Shown one piece after another: positions 1 to 11,309 of a DNA stretch of 64,000 nt. Position 1 is the first letter of the stretch. Every line of letters starts with the position of its first letter. The DNA lies in the NCBI RefSeq assembly GCF_014898055.3, contig NW_023601543.1:59171566-59235565 (forward strand), read 5' to 3'. The stretch comes from Talpa occidentalis. Its lineage: Eukaryota; Chordata; Mammalia; Eulipotyphla; Talpidae. The translations under genes and the position numbers were made by a program. The notes below the pieces were generated by a model. That model saw only the letters and a program-made list of their open reading frames with translations. It had not been told where the DNA came from and ran no database searches.

Positions 1-240
1 TTTTGATATATGTTATATTATATATATAATACCTATATTTATATTTTATACATAATATATTTTATATATGTTATATTTTAACATATGACACATATAAATG
101 TGTTTTCTGTAACATATATTGATTACATATGTTATGTATATTATATATAATATACAATATGCAATATATAATATACAGTATATACTATACATATGTTACA
201 TATTATGTATTAATATTAATTATATATTAATATATATACC
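1..240. repeat. AT-rich low-complexity tract
   Basis: The stretch is almost pure A and T with many TATATA and ATATGT units and repeated short palindromes. It is continuous with the window edge, so its full extent is unknown. It is probably a degenerate TA-rich microsatellite. Confidence 0.8.
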
Positions 241-984
241 TCTCTTCTGAACAAAACCCTTTGAAAGTAAAGAAGACCACTTGTATATCTTTCATGCCCC
301 ATAGCCCCCAACACAATTCCTTGCATATTGTGGGAGATTACATATTTTGTGAAAAAAATTAAGAAAGCCCTAGCTCCAATTAGTGCAAGATTAAGCCTAG
401 GACACTTTTTAGTTCACAAGGAAGCTTTTTTTTTTTTTTTTAGAATAATCAAATGATCCCTAGAAAAGTAACCAGAAAGTGATCTCTGTAATGGGAAAGC
501 TTGCTGATTAACTTTGCAATTTGCTGTTTTTCTTAAGAGTATTGAATGTGGAAAGTAATACACTTGTCTGTATGGTGTATTTAGCATAATACATATACAG
601 TACAGTAAATATCAAGGAGGAAATTTATACCATTTCTTGCTAGAATTGACTACTAGAATATTCATCAGTAAGATAGTGACGACAATGACCTTTCAGTTAA
701 TTTGAATTCTTGCATCTTTTCCAGAGAGTAGATGGGTTCTGAAAATATGACAACCCACAAATTGTCCACCAATTTACTTCACCTGGATGATCACCAGAGG
801 CTATATATCACAGCAATGAATAAAACAGCTTGGAGAAGAAAATATGGAACAAATGCTAATTTTTCAGTTCACTAAACATTTGCTGATTATATATTTCTGT
901 TTAGATCTTGGAGTTAGGTGCTGTGCTCTGAAGTAACAAAGATATATCAAATAACCACTACTACCTATTAAGTACCTGCTAAAG
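241..984. other. Unassigned intergenic DNA
   Basis: This is AT-rich single-copy-looking sequence with a poly-T run near 424-442. I see no gene and no repeat that I can name. Confidence 0.5.
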
Positions 985-1180
985 GCCATGGACTTTAGAT
1001 TTACTTCCCATTGCAACCTTGTAACATACATATTGTTGCCCCATTTTATCAACAAGAAAATGGAGGCTCAGGAAAGTTAAGTAATTTTTCCAAAGTTACA
1101 TAGCTAGTCATTGATAAAATAAGGATTTCAACCTTGATCCGCCTCTAAAATCCATATTTCAATGGAACCATTGTTCCCCC
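985..1180 (-). mobile_element. MIR SINE, reverse orientation
   Basis: The sequence follows the reverse complement of the MIR core: CCATTTTATCAACAAGAAAA, then GGCTCAGGAAAGTTAAGTAA, then a CAAAGTTACATAGCTAGT block. MIR is an ancient tRNA-derived SINE shared by mammals. The copy is diverged and its ends are approximate. Confidence 0.75.
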
Positions 1181-1499
1181 CTTTAAGGAGTGCTGAGTCA
1201 CTTTTATTCTCATTTACATAGTTAAATGTTAAATTATACAATAATATAATACCAAATCATCTATATGAGTTGGTATTTTGCTCTCAACTAGGTTATAAGT
1301 TCCCAGAGGATAGAGAACATATTATGATTCTTTAACTTCTCTCAAACTGCACTGTGGTGTTGAACACATAAAAGATAACCCATAAGTACTAGTGCTCATA
1401 AATTTTCCTTCAGTCTGATTTCTCAAGCATAAGTCAGATAATACTTGTCATCCAAATGTTAAGAAAAGAAAGGAAAATGATATTGTTTGATAATAGCTT

Positions 1500-1690
1500 A
1501 TATTATTTGACCATCTGATACATGTCATCTGATTTAATCCTCAACCCCCTACAGTAGGTATTCTCATTCCCATTTTGCAAATAGAAAACTGAGGTTTAGA
1601 AAATTAAGTGTCTGGTCCAAGGTCACAGAACCAGTAATTGATGAAGTAAGAATTTAAATGTCATTTGTTCACTGTCTCTTCATTTCTATG
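1500..1690 (-). mobile_element. MIR SINE, reverse orientation
   Basis: The run CCCATTTTGCAAATAGAAAA followed by CTGAGGTTTAGAAAATTAAG and CCAAGGTCACAGAACCAGTA is the MIR core read backwards. It lies about 500 bp from a second MIR of the same orientation. Ends are approximate. Confidence 0.75.
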
Positions 1691-2068
1691 ACCCAATAGA
1701 TTATAAAATACACCTTTGATTTAATGTGAATTAAAAAAAAATAAAAATGCTACCATTTTAAATGCATAGGTCTATTGGAAATTCTATTCCAGTTTCAGAA
1801 TGGGAAAATGGGGGTCTCAAGGGGCAAGAAAATACAGTACACTATATTTAAAATATGTTTTAGAGTTTCTTTTGAATGATGATGTCAAAAAACACAAGGA
1901 GAACATCTATACTACAGTATTAATGGTATTTAGCAAAGTGCTGGAAATATTGGAAGCTTAGATATTCATTCATTGCATGTGTGAATTATGGGCTTCGTGT
2001 ACACCTGTGAACAAGTAGCACCAGCCATATGACCTATCTCAAGGGTTCAAACTTATTTGAAAATTTGT
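1691..2068. other. Unassigned intergenic DNA
   Basis: I see no gene, RNA or nameable repeat here. A short A-rich run lies near 1733-1745. Confidence 0.5.
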
Positions 2069-2082
2069 TAAGATGATTTTTA

Positions 2083-2978
2083 TTTTATTTTATTTTATAT
2101 ATTTTTTACATCTTTTTTTAAAAAAAGATTTATTTATTTATTTATTTATTTATACAAGCACTGGGTACAGTCAGAAGCACGGGAGGATGAGAGAATTCAC
2201 CAGAGCCAGAGTGGGGAGCAGAGCAGGCAGAAGGACCAAAGCACACTGCTGAGGGGAGCAGCGGGCGGCAGGAGAGGTCTGCGCACCATGTGGGACCCTC
2301 CTCTGGTGGCCGGGGAGCAGCCGGGGATCGAACCGGCACTGCAGAGGCTGTGGGCAGCTTTGCAACCCAGCACTCAACCGCTGCGCCACCGGGGAGGCCC
2401 TATTTTTTACATCATTTTTCATTTTTGCACAATGTGCATTTTCATCTTGGTTATAGTGCCCACACAATTCCCACCCACTCCCCTTATTTTGACCCTGATC
2501 CCTCTCCCCCTCCCTCCCCCCATAGTGTGTCTCTGGTTTATAGTTGCTTGTTGGTTTTGATTTTTACTTTATTATAATTAGCCTTTTTCCTGGTCCCTTA
2601 TTTAGGTTTTCTAAATTCCTGCTATGAGTGAGACCATCCAGTATTTTTCTTTTTCTTTCTGGCTTATTTTGCTGAGCATGATCCCTTCCAGCTCCATCCA
2701 TGTTGCTGCAAATGGCATGGGTTTATCTTTTTTGATTGCTGAGTAATATTCCATCGTGTATATGTACCCCATCTTCTTGACCCAGTCATCTAATTTTGGG
2801 CATTTGGGTTGTTTCCATTGCTGCTATAAACATAGGGGTTCAGGTGCCCTTTTGAATTAATGATTCTGTGTTCTTTGGGGCTGGGAAAACTGGGTTGCTA
2901 CATGAAAAAGAAAGAAGCTTGACTACTACCTCACACCATGCACAAAAACCAACTCAAAATGGATTAAAGAACTAGACA
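2083..2978 (-). mobile_element. LINE-1, 5'-truncated and 5'-inverted
   Basis: A perfect 14-bp target-site duplication (TAAGATGATTTTTA at 2069-2082 and 2979-2992) flanks the element. From the left it holds a T-rich tail, a nested SINE (2113-2400), and then L1 3' UTR and ORF2 C-terminus in minus orientation to about 2879. At 2880 the sense flips: to 2978 it reads as ORF2 on the plus strand (GCTGGGAAAACTGG through a block matching the [13 protein letters not shown] region). By comparison with the L1 at 51-52.6 kb, roughly 0.6 kb of ORF2 is missing at the junction. This is the structure expected from twin priming during L1 integration. It is not functional. Confidence 0.9.
2113..2400 (-). mobile_element. 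tRNA-derived SINE, GC-rich subfamily
   Basis: This is a full-length copy in reverse: A-tail remnant on the left, TATTTATACAAGCACTGGG, the CACTGCTGAGGGGAGCAGCG middle block, and the tRNA-like head ending GCGCCACCGGGGAGGCCC. A 13-bp direct repeat TATTTTTTACATC (2100-2112 and 2401-2413) flanks it. It sits in the A-rich tail of the L1 around it, so it is younger than that L1. A Pol III B-box-like GGTTCGATCCC is readable on the minus strand. Confidence 0.9.
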
Positions 2979-2992
2979 TAAGATGATTTTTA

Positions 2993-4938
2993 ATGAGGTT
3001 TTATTGTTCCCGCATGGAGGGATTTGGTTTTTGTTTTGTTTTGTTTTGTTTTGAAAGAATGACTTCAAGAACCATTTTAAAAAATAGCTGTCCTCTCAAA
3101 TCTTGAAAGCTTCCCCTCCCTCATCACTCCCATATCGCTCATCTTACCATGAACACTTATTACCTCTGACCTGACCCCAAACCCCAAGTAAACCCAGACA
3201 AACCCTACTCCTAACAGTAGTGGAGTCCTGTTAGAAGCCACAAAATTGGAAATTTAGTGGGGGTTACCAACTGTTTTGTTTTTACTTCCAAAATACTATC
3301 CCCACACCCTTTAAAAAAAAAAAAGGAATGCTTGCCTGCTCGTGGTCATTAGAACTTTTAAACTTGCCAAACCTAAAGTTTCCCCTTAGCTGTAAATTAG
3401 AGGTAAAAATAGGTCTTGGTGAATAGGTTCTCTGCACAAAAATACCAGTTCTCTAAGTATGGTGTGGTCAGGAAAAGTTAGGCAGGGAAACTTTCTGGTT
3501 CCTTAGTGCTTTTTAATGCATTGACTTTAAAGAACATACTGTCAGACACCATAAAACATTGCCTCTCTTAAATTGGGAGACTCATTTATGGTAAAACCCA
3601 CCATAATGCAGTGATTTACAATTGACTTCAAAGCTCATTCTTATTCTACAGCAACCCCCTTCAGGAAAACATTTCTGATCTCAGCTCTTTACTAATTTGC
3701 ATAAAGACAACAGTAAACATTATCCGCCCCCTGGATTGTTTGAACACAGGCCACACAATTCCCACACACTTGTGGACACCTTCTTACCTTATGAATTGAG
3801 TTTTGTAATCATGGGCCTTAGAGTTCTACATTAATTAGCACTCATTTTTTTGAAGGTCCTTGTGAATAACTCAACCCCAAATTTTGTCCTCCATGTAGTC
3901 CAAGTAAACTATTTTTCTGTCTCATATTCATACCTAAGTTGCCAGATTTCTAGTCTTGGGGGAAATTCTTCTAAATTTTAGGTTGCTTCCAGTAAAATAA
4001 CAAAAAAAAATTACTGCTTGTCTACTTAATCCCATTACCATGCAAGAGATCTGGCATATGAAACTACACTCTATGTAGGGAAAATTTTACTCAACTGGAA
4101 CTAAGCTCCCAGACTCCATGATCATGATGAGGATGAGGATAATCAGATGGAAGTTCTGCTCATGGAAATGAATGACTAAGAGCACTGTCAAATCCACTCA
4201 AGCCAGGAGATGAGATCCAGATATTTCTGGCAACAGAAGATATAGAGAGACTGTGAGAAAGCTTAAGGATGTCACTCAATATTGTTTAAAAATGAACAAT
4301 GTTGTAAAAAATAAAAAAATAAAATTTTTTTAAAAAAGGATGTCACTCAAAGGAAAACAGAGTAAACATTTCAGGTTATGATGTGAAGACATGAAGCAAT
4401 GAAAAGCATAAAACTGAAGAGAAGTGTCAAAAGCAACCATTTTAGAACCTTGGAATTGGTCAATGGTAGACAAAAGATTGCGAAGCATTTATGTTTAAGA
4501 AAATTCTTGAGCTTTAGGTAAGAACAGCAGGAGTCTGTGACTTCCATTTCTGGGTCTGCTTCTGTACCCTGCTCCCAGCTTAACTGGTAAGAACATAGTT
4601 TTACCTGGGACTGGCTCTGAACACTTCTACTGCTAAACTGTGACGATTCAATCTGGGGTGGATGTGGCATGAGGAGAGTTCTCAGCATTCTTACCCTGAG
4701 GTTGTAGTCCTGGTTGGGTGAGCAACAAATAAGCCATATTTTAACAGAGAGATCCTGGAATTAATAGAGCCATAGAAAGGCTGAGATAAGATCTACATAT
4801 ATTTGGAAATTTAAGAAACCACATGCATGCACAGAGGAAACATCTGAAAACTTAGCAAAAGACAAAAGCCAAGATGTAATTGTGAAATAGCAACATATTT
4901 GAATGTTGAAGTGTTTCAGCATAAACTTTGCTCAAGTC
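2993..4938. other. Unassigned intergenic DNA
   Basis: About 1.9 kb without a recognisable gene. It holds short homopolymer runs (near 3312-3324 and 4313-4337) and a TTTTG run near 3030-3050. The reading frames here are short and unrelated to known domains. Confidence 0.5.
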
Positions 4939-5038
4939 ATGTGGGACCCTGGCCGGGGGCCGTTGATCAAACTGGTGCCGCAGAGGCTGCAGGAGCTTTG
5001 CAGCCCAGCGCTCAACCACTGGGCCACCAGGGGAGGCC
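4939..5038 (-). mobile_element. SINE fragment, tRNA-like head only
   Basis: Only the 5' head is present: GTGGGACCC, a damaged B-box region, and GCCACCAGGGGAGGCCC. The middle and the A-tail are missing and I found no clear target duplication, so the copy is either 3'-deleted or recombined. Confidence 0.8.
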
Positions 5039-5275
5039 CTCATTTTCTGTATATGGAAAAACAATAAATTTTTTTACCCTTTGCCATTGACAAAAAATAA
5101 AATTCAAATGAATACATCTAAATCTGAAAATCAAAACTTTAAAAAATGTCTTTATGTCCTCAGAATATTGGACTTTAAAACTTCTGTATAAGAGTTACAT
5201 CATAAATGATGTTTAAAGTCAAATAACTGCCTGGGAGAATTTATTTGCTATGTGTATAACTATCAGATGATTGTT

Positions 5276-5879
5276 TTTTTAAATTTTTTTTAGAATTAAT
5301 TAATTAATTTGTTTGTTTGTTTTGTTTATACATGCACTGGGTACAGTCAGAAGCGCGGAAGGGTGAGAGAATTCACCAGAGCCAGAGCGGGGAGCAGAGC
5401 AGGCAGAAGGACCGAAGTACACTGCTGAGGGGAGCAGCGGGCGGCAGGAGAGGTCTGTGCGCCATGTGGGACCCTCCTCTGGTGGCCGGGGAGCAGCCGG
5501 GGATCGAACCAACGCCGCAGAGGCCGCGGGCAGCTTCGCAATCCAGCGCTCAACCGCTGCGCCACCGGGAAGTCCCTGTTTTTTTAAATTTTTATTGAAA
5601 GTTTTTTTTTTAAGTTTTATTTTTATTTATGTATACAAGGACTGGGGTGTGGGCCAGAGGTGTGGGGTGGGGGTAGAGGTGAGAGGATTCACCAGAGACA
5701 GAGTGGGGAGTAGAACATGCAGATCTACTGAAATACACTGCTGAGGGGAGCAGTAGGCAAGATAGGAGAGGTCTGCTGCGCCATGTGGGTTAGCTCCCTG
5801 GTGGGGATCCAACTCATGCCACAGTGGCTGGCGATAGCTTGCTAGCACTGAGACTTAACCCCTGCTCCACTAGGGTGGC
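5276..5879 (-). mobile_element. SINE, older subfamily, split by a younger SINE
   Basis: The body lies at about 5600-5879: TATTTATGTATACAAGGACT, the gaggggagcag block, and a diverged head ending TCCACTAGGGTGGC. The 17-bp flanks ACTATCAGATGATTGTT (5259-5275) and ACTATCAAATGACTGTT (5880-5896) differ at two positions and lie outside both SINEs. Its A-tail is therefore interrupted by the second SINE. Confidence 0.8.
5289..5576 (-). mobile_element. tRNA-derived SINE, GC-rich subfamily, nested
   Basis: This full-length reverse copy resembles those at 2113 and 36014 (GGGTACAGTCAGAAGCGCGG, CGAAGTACACTGCTGAGGGG). A 17-bp direct repeat TGTTTTTTTAAATTTTT (5272-5288 and 5577-5593) flanks it. It was inserted into the A-tail of the older SINE. 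Confidence 0.9.
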
Positions 5880-5989
5880 ACTATCAAATGACTGTTATCC
5901 GGAATTCAGTAAAGATTTTCTATATATCATTTCAAAATAGACAAATACCGAAAAGTGGGTAAATTATAAGGACAGGCAGTTCATGGAAG

Positions 5990-6850
5990 AGAGTACATAA
6001 AAAGAGGCTCAACCTAACAAATAATCAGGATAATGCAAATATAAAACAAAAATTAGATACTATTTCACACCATCAGATCAATGCATATGAAAAGTGGAAG
6101 ATAACAAGTTATGACGATCTGTGACAAACTAGGAACTCTCAAACACCACTAATGAGATCAAAATTGGAGCATGTACAATTTGGTGAGGTACTAAAATTGG
6201 AAACATAAATACCTAGCAATTCCACTTTAAAGTATGTGTCCCAGAGAAACTTTCACTTATGCTCAAGGAGACACGTGTTGTGTGTAAAAGGATTACTATG
6301 ATAGCAAAAACTAGTAGGAATTTAACGTTCATCAAACTGGGATCTATCCATATAATGAAGTGCTATACAACAGTTATAAATGAACTGACTTTCCCCCAAA
6401 AACATATACTCATGAGTTGCTTGACATCGATTAGGTTAAAAATGGACCATACATACAATGGATGTTCCAATAGGCTATACCATATAGCCTAAGTGTGAAG
6501 TAGGCTGTGCCATCTGTGTTTCTATAATTATACTTTATGACATTTGCACAATGAGAAAAATCACCTACAGATGCATTTCTCAGAATGTATCCCTATTGTT
6601 AAGTGACACATGCCTGTACTGAGTTATGTTCAAATAAAAGATCAAATTGTACAGTTATGTGTACGGTATGATAAAATTTATGTAAACACACATGAAACAC
6701 CGTATGAATATATAAGTGAAAGAATTATAAAACACACTGGAAAGATATTAGGATACAATATTTAGACAAGGGAAAAGTCAATGGCACTGGAGAACAATAC
6801 AAAGAAACCTTCAATTCTATCTTGCAATTTTGATTTTGCATTTTAAAAAA
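5990..6850 (+). mobile_element. Old L1 fragment
   Basis: The text resembles diverged L1 3'-half sequence: a TATTTCACACCATCAGA stretch, an AATTCCACTT motif, and CCATATAATGAAGTGCTATA followed by CAACAGTTATAAATGAACTG. Reading frames are broken. A DNA-transposon-like block at about 6409-6618 interrupts it. Its limits are approximate. Confidence 0.6.
6409..6618. mobile_element. DNA-transposon remnant inside old L1
   Basis: The ends are imperfect inverted repeats (CATGAGTTGCTTGACATCG left; TAAGTGACACATGCC right). The interior holds GGCTATACCATATAGCC, a near palindrome. It matches my memory of a common eutherian non-autonomous mariner-type element, but I cannot name the family safely. Confidence 0.5.
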
Positions 6851-8089
6851 TCTAAAGGAAATGACAATATCAATACAGTGTTCTGCATACTTGATTGTAT
6901 GTTATATTATTCTCTGTACTTTGCATTTATGTGAAAATAATTTTCCAATAGTACAATAAATGTTATATGAGGAGTGGACAAGTATTTATTCATACTTACT
7001 CATTGGAAACCTTCCTTTCCCCTCAGAACTCCAAAAGGAGGGGGGTTTAAAATAAATCCTATATATTTGAGAATAAAATAAAAACCCCAGCAGTCTATGC
7101 TAAATACTAATCAGAGTTTCAAACACCATATGCTGCCACAGGTCAGAAGTGGTTCAAATCCTGAAGAAGGATTCATCAACTAGATCGACTTGGCCAGGTT
7201 CTAGAAGGTAACAGCAACATACAATTGTGTATATGATTTTTTTTCAGGAAGGATGTTTTTTAGATCAGGGATGGCAAATGGATTTCATCTTAAGTGACTG
7301 TATCTATCAATTGGTTTCCAGCTTAAAGAAAGGCTAAAATGGTTTCTGCTTTGTGAAAAAAGTGTTGGTGATCCTTCCCAAGTATCTGCTGCCAGCACAG
7401 CTTGAGTAGGTGGTAGCATGTGAGTGCCATTTTTTTATAAGTCATTACATCTGATTCACAAAGATAGCTTTGCCCACTGAGTGAAATCATGAACACATTA
7501 CCCATATGTGGTCCTGCAACACTAAATTCAAGATTTTCTTCATTTGCACTAGAAATTTGATAGTTTTACATCTAATTACAGAGGAAAGAAAGCTCTCTAT
7601 CCTGAAGGTGATTTCAACCACCACATGGAATATTCTTGAGATGAATGTCTTCATTCAAAGTATTGCACCAGGATATGCTATGTAGGTGGAATCCTGTGGG
7701 ATGCTGACAATTTGTGGGAATTTTATGTGGTAAGAACTGGGTTAATAAGGTCACCAATTTTCTTTTTTGGGCTTCAGCGTTCTACATACACTATGTGTAG
7801 AAAACGCTATCTTATTTCCAGGTTCTGCATTCAGTATTTTCATAAAAGAAACCCTAGTGATAGTGTATGGGAAGAAATGAGTCATGTGTGATTTGAAATT
7901 CTATATTTTCCTCCAGATTCATCATAATAAAAATAACAAAACATTAATATGCACACAAAACTTCTCTGAAAGATGATATGTAAGTGGATGTAAGTGCACA
8001 GTCTCTGGCTTGAAAAGCAGACATAAACACCTACAGCACATTCCTATCAATTTCACACTGGGTCATGAAATAAGATATGATGCAACGTG
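6851..8089. other. Unassigned intergenic DNA
   Basis: I see no gene or clear repeat. Short open frames around 7323-7505 lack any domain. Confidence 0.5.
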
Positions 8090-8570
8090 CAGTCTGTACT
8101 CAGAAACACCTTCATTCAAATCCTTACTCCGCCATTTTCCAGCTGTATGACCTTGGACAATTTCTTTAAAAATGAAATGGCACTACTAATAGCTAGCACA
8201 CAAGGTTATTTAAAAGATTAAATGAGGGCTCCCTGGTGGTGCAAGGGGTTGGGACACAACCTATGGGGCTGTCCACAGTGACTGCAGCACGAGTTCGATG
8301 CCTGGCCAGGGAGCTGCCGACATGGCACAGCAGACCTCTCCTGTCTCACCCGCTGCTCCCCTCAGCAGTGTATTTCAGTCAGTCTGCCTGTTCTGTTCCC
8401 CATTCTGTCTCTGGTGGATCCTCTCACCACCCCCATACCTCTGGCCTGTGCCCCAGTTCTTGTGTGCATAAATAAATAAATCTTTTAAAAAAAAAGATTA
8501 AATAAGATTATGTATGTGAAACACCCTATTAAGTGCCTAGTACTTTGGTTTCAATAAATCTAAGTTCTTT
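8090..8570 (+). mobile_element. MIR SINE interrupted by a younger SINE
   Basis: The left half (8090-8225) carries the MIR core in forward sense: CAAATCCTTACTCCGCCATT, CAGCTGTATGACCTTGGACA and the ATTAAATGAG block. After the insertion the 3' part resumes at about 8505 (TGAAACACCCTATTAAGTGC, CTAGTACTTTGGTTTCAATA). Joining the halves gives a normal MIR order. Confidence 0.8.
8227..8489 (+). mobile_element. tRNA-derived SINE, forward
   Basis: Head GGCTCCCTGGTGGTGCAAGG, B-box-like GAGTTCGATGCC, middle CTCAGCAGTGTATTTCAGTC, and tail GCATAAATAAATAAATC with poly-A. The flanks AAAAGATTAAATGAG and AAAAGATTAAATAAG are a 15-bp target duplication with one difference. It is one of only four forward copies here. 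Confidence 0.9.
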
Positions 8571-9946
8571 TCCTCTGTGGAACCCTCTAAACCGTAATAG
8601 CTGAATATCTGACTCTCTCTGCAAATTCTCCCCAGTGTTCAAATCCATTTTCAGCTGTGAGCAAAGGAAAATTGTTCCCTCGTTTCTGAATGGATCTCTG
8701 TATTTCTGCTCCTGAATCCACAACTTCCTTCCAGGAATTCAGTCCTATGGCTTTTTGTGACACCCCCAACCTCATCCCCTCCCCTAACACACACACACAT
8801 CCCCCCCACCCCACCACAAGTTGCAAGTCAGGTATTGCAACTTTTCTACCTTGCAGGGTTGCTCCAGGCATGCTACTGGCTGATGATTTTGCTGAAAATG
8901 ACAATCTTCAAAAAGGTATGCTTCATGGGAATTGAAAATCAAGAGCCTACACCTGGTAATAGAAGATTCAAATTTATATATTCCTTGAGGTCAGGGACTA
9001 TATGCCATGGGTCTTTATACCATGGGTCCCTACTCATGGAAGTTAGTAAATACTCAGTCAACATAATAAATTTTGACCTACTTATTTCTTGATTGACCAT
9101 AGAAGAAATAAATGGCAGGAACATGGGCCAACGGTCAGAGAAATAAAAGGTTGGAGAAAGAGGAAATGTGAGAAAAACTCTAAAAATGATGCTGGGGGTG
9201 GCGGTAGCTGTGCTTCAGCAGGCCATTGATTTTCAGCAAAATAAAAATAAATGAAATCAGGAAAATAAACTCTGTGCCCTAGTTATCCCAATTAGTAGTG
9301 GACAGTTTGTGGGCCATGAAATGTTTCATTGTGCGCTGCTCTATTTTGCTGGGGTGCGCGCATGGCTTCCCTTATAGCCAACTAAGCCCACACTTAAGGC
9401 TTTTAAAGTCCCTCATGAAAACTGTACCCCAGCCAAGAGTAATTTTCAGGCTGTATTATGGTTCTGTTGGGGGATTCTATATACTTTTCACCCCAGAAAA
9501 GATTTCAAGTATCACTGAAACCTCAGTTTCAATGACCCGAATAAAGTTCGGAAGCAACTGTGATTTCTCAGAAAACTCTTCCAATGCCACTTTATAAATA
9601 GTCACCTGCTCATTGAGCAGCAACAATGTGTGCGGAACTGATAAGGATGCTGCTGCTTTTATCCCTGTGCTACACCAGATTCTCCTCTGACAAAAGTAGA
9701 CTTCATTCCCACTATTTGTCTCTCCACCAACACCATGAAAAATGCCCTCAGCCCCCTCCCTCCCCACACAGGTACAATTACTTGACCCTACAATCAATTA
9801 AGTGACCTGCATAAGCATTCTTGAAAGTTCTATTTCAGGGTATTTTAATAAAGCCCTTTGTATAAGCACGTATGCACACACATGCACACTTATAAAGTGA
9901 TGTGGATTTATAGAAGTTTTGTGAGTAGATAAAAAGAGAAAGGAAC
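8571..9946. other. Mostly unassigned; possible L2 remnant near 8980-9075
   Basis: A purine/pyrimidine-rich ACACAC and CCCCCC tract lies at 8790-8815. The part reading GAGGTCAGGGACTATATGCC and later TAAATACTCAGTCAACATAA resembles an L2 3' end with an internal short duplication of CATGGGTC. Nothing else is recognised. Confidence 0.4.
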
Positions 9947-10082
9947 TGTTAGGGGGAAAAGGATGTCCTAAAGCTAATTCCATACAGGCTTTGTGGACTC
10001 CACCCCCACCCCAGGCCAAAGCCAAAGACACTGGGAACTCCAAATCCCATCACCCCTTCAATATCGGGGCTGCCCTATAACA
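9947..10082 (+). mobile_element. Internally deleted solo LTR (family 2)
   Basis: The first 110 bp match the start of the LTR at 43995-44458 read on its sense strand (TGTTAGGGGGAAAAGGATGT, CCATACAGGCTTTGTGGACT). The last 25 bp match its end (ATATCGGGGCTGCCCTATAACA). The middle, including the polyadenylation region, is gone. Flanks GAAC and GAAT may be a decayed 4-bp target duplication. No viral gene is present. Confidence 0.75.
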
Positions 10083-10544
10083 GAATGACTTGGTAGGGAG
10101 ACTGATTTGATGAATTTTTGTACTGCTGATTCCTTTGATATAGTTTTTGACAGGTTAGCTTTTGAAAAACAATGAAAAAAGTAATGTTTGCTGTTCATCA
10201 ACTTAAGAGGGGTGTTGGATAGATGAATGTGAATGCCAATACATTGTGTCTCTCAGAATTGAGTTAATTGAGTTATGGAGTCCATTTAATGGTTAAAAAA
10301 TGTTCTCTTGGGTCCATAAGGATATATTCTTGGATTTCCCAGTGCCCTTTGTCCTCACTTTTAAAGAGAGTGACTTTGTAGACATAAGGTTTCATTTTAT
10401 GAAGCAATCTTTAGATCGCCATTACCACCAGGAAAGGATTTGGTCTTTATAACTTGGCCAAAAAGACATTATTATTTCAATAAAGACAACATAGAAAATT
10501 CTTCATTGTAGTAATCATTTTTTAAACATTCTCTATTTTATCAT
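10083..10544. other. Unassigned intergenic DNA
   Basis: AT-rich sequence without a recognisable gene or repeat. Confidence 0.5.
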
Positions 10545-11045
10545 GCTTTGACTTGGGGACTTGCTAATCCTGGAGACACTCCCCTCCCAGGACTAGCTAA
10601 TTTTTGAAGATGGTAAACAACTTGCTCCTAAATGCACCTTTCATACGCAAACTAAGTAATCCACAGCCCTGCCCCTAGCCACTTCCTGTATTGAACTCTC
10701 AAACACCAAGTCAAAAGTCCCTTGCCCTAAAGCACTCCAAGGTCAGGTACTGGATAACTGGGAATCCCCCTGTAGCCCAGAGCCTGATGAAATTATTCAA
10801 ATCCTGATGCTTACCCTCCTGTGCCCATTCCTTCCAGTGAAAACCACAACAAAGACTTTTGCCCATGGCCTTCTCTCATTCCTGCCTCTGGCACTTTCCC
10901 ATGTGGCCCCACAAGTATACTGTCACACCTCCACCTGGGAACCGTGAGGAATAAACTCTTCTCAAATGTCATCATCTTGGTGTCAGTCACCTTACCATAC
11001 CTGGTTAAAACGTCTATTTCAAGACTTCTTTGATTCTTAGTCAGG
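10545..11045 (+). mobile_element. Probable old solo LTR
   Basis: The composition is LTR-like: a C-rich U3-type stretch (GGAGACACTCCCCTCCCAGG), a GGAATAAACTCTTCTCAAAT polyadenylation block at about 10948, and a short tail after it. I see no retroviral internal sequence. Ends and family are uncertain. Confidence 0.4.
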
Positions 11046-11079
11046 ACCCCTAGTTCGAGAGGCATTGAGAGACATTATA

Positions 11080-11240
11080 GAACAGCAGTTCTCAAATTGT
11101 GCTCCTTGGACCAGTAGCATCACAAGGCAACTTGTTGAAATGCAAAATTCTCAGCTCCATCCAGACTTACTGCAACAGAATTTCTGGAGATGGGGCCCAG
11201 TAATAAGCCTTCCAGAGAATTCCAATACATCCTTTAGTTA
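11080..11240 (+). mobile_element. MER5A-type hAT DNA transposon
   Basis: The order CAGCAGTTCTCAAATTGTGC, CTTGGACCAGTAGCATCAC, GTTGAAATGCAAAATTCTCA, and GGAGATGGGGCCCAGTAATA follows the MER5A consensus as I recall it. It is a non-autonomous Charlie-group element shared by placental mammals. Confidence 0.75.
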
Positions 11241-11309
11241 GAGGAACACTGCTCTCAGGGCAATCAGGGTGATCTTTCATGAAAGCTTGACTATTAATAT
11301 ATGATGCCC

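Noticed and set aside
5317..5598. Recurrent proline- and arginine-rich frames of 60-98 codons in many places
   Set aside because: They are six-frame readings of the SINE. Their similarity to each other comes from the repeat and not from a protein family.
8225..8310. Possible tRNA gene in the SINE heads
   Set aside because: B-box-like text exists, but the full cloverleaf and anticodon arm are not intact; these are SINE heads.
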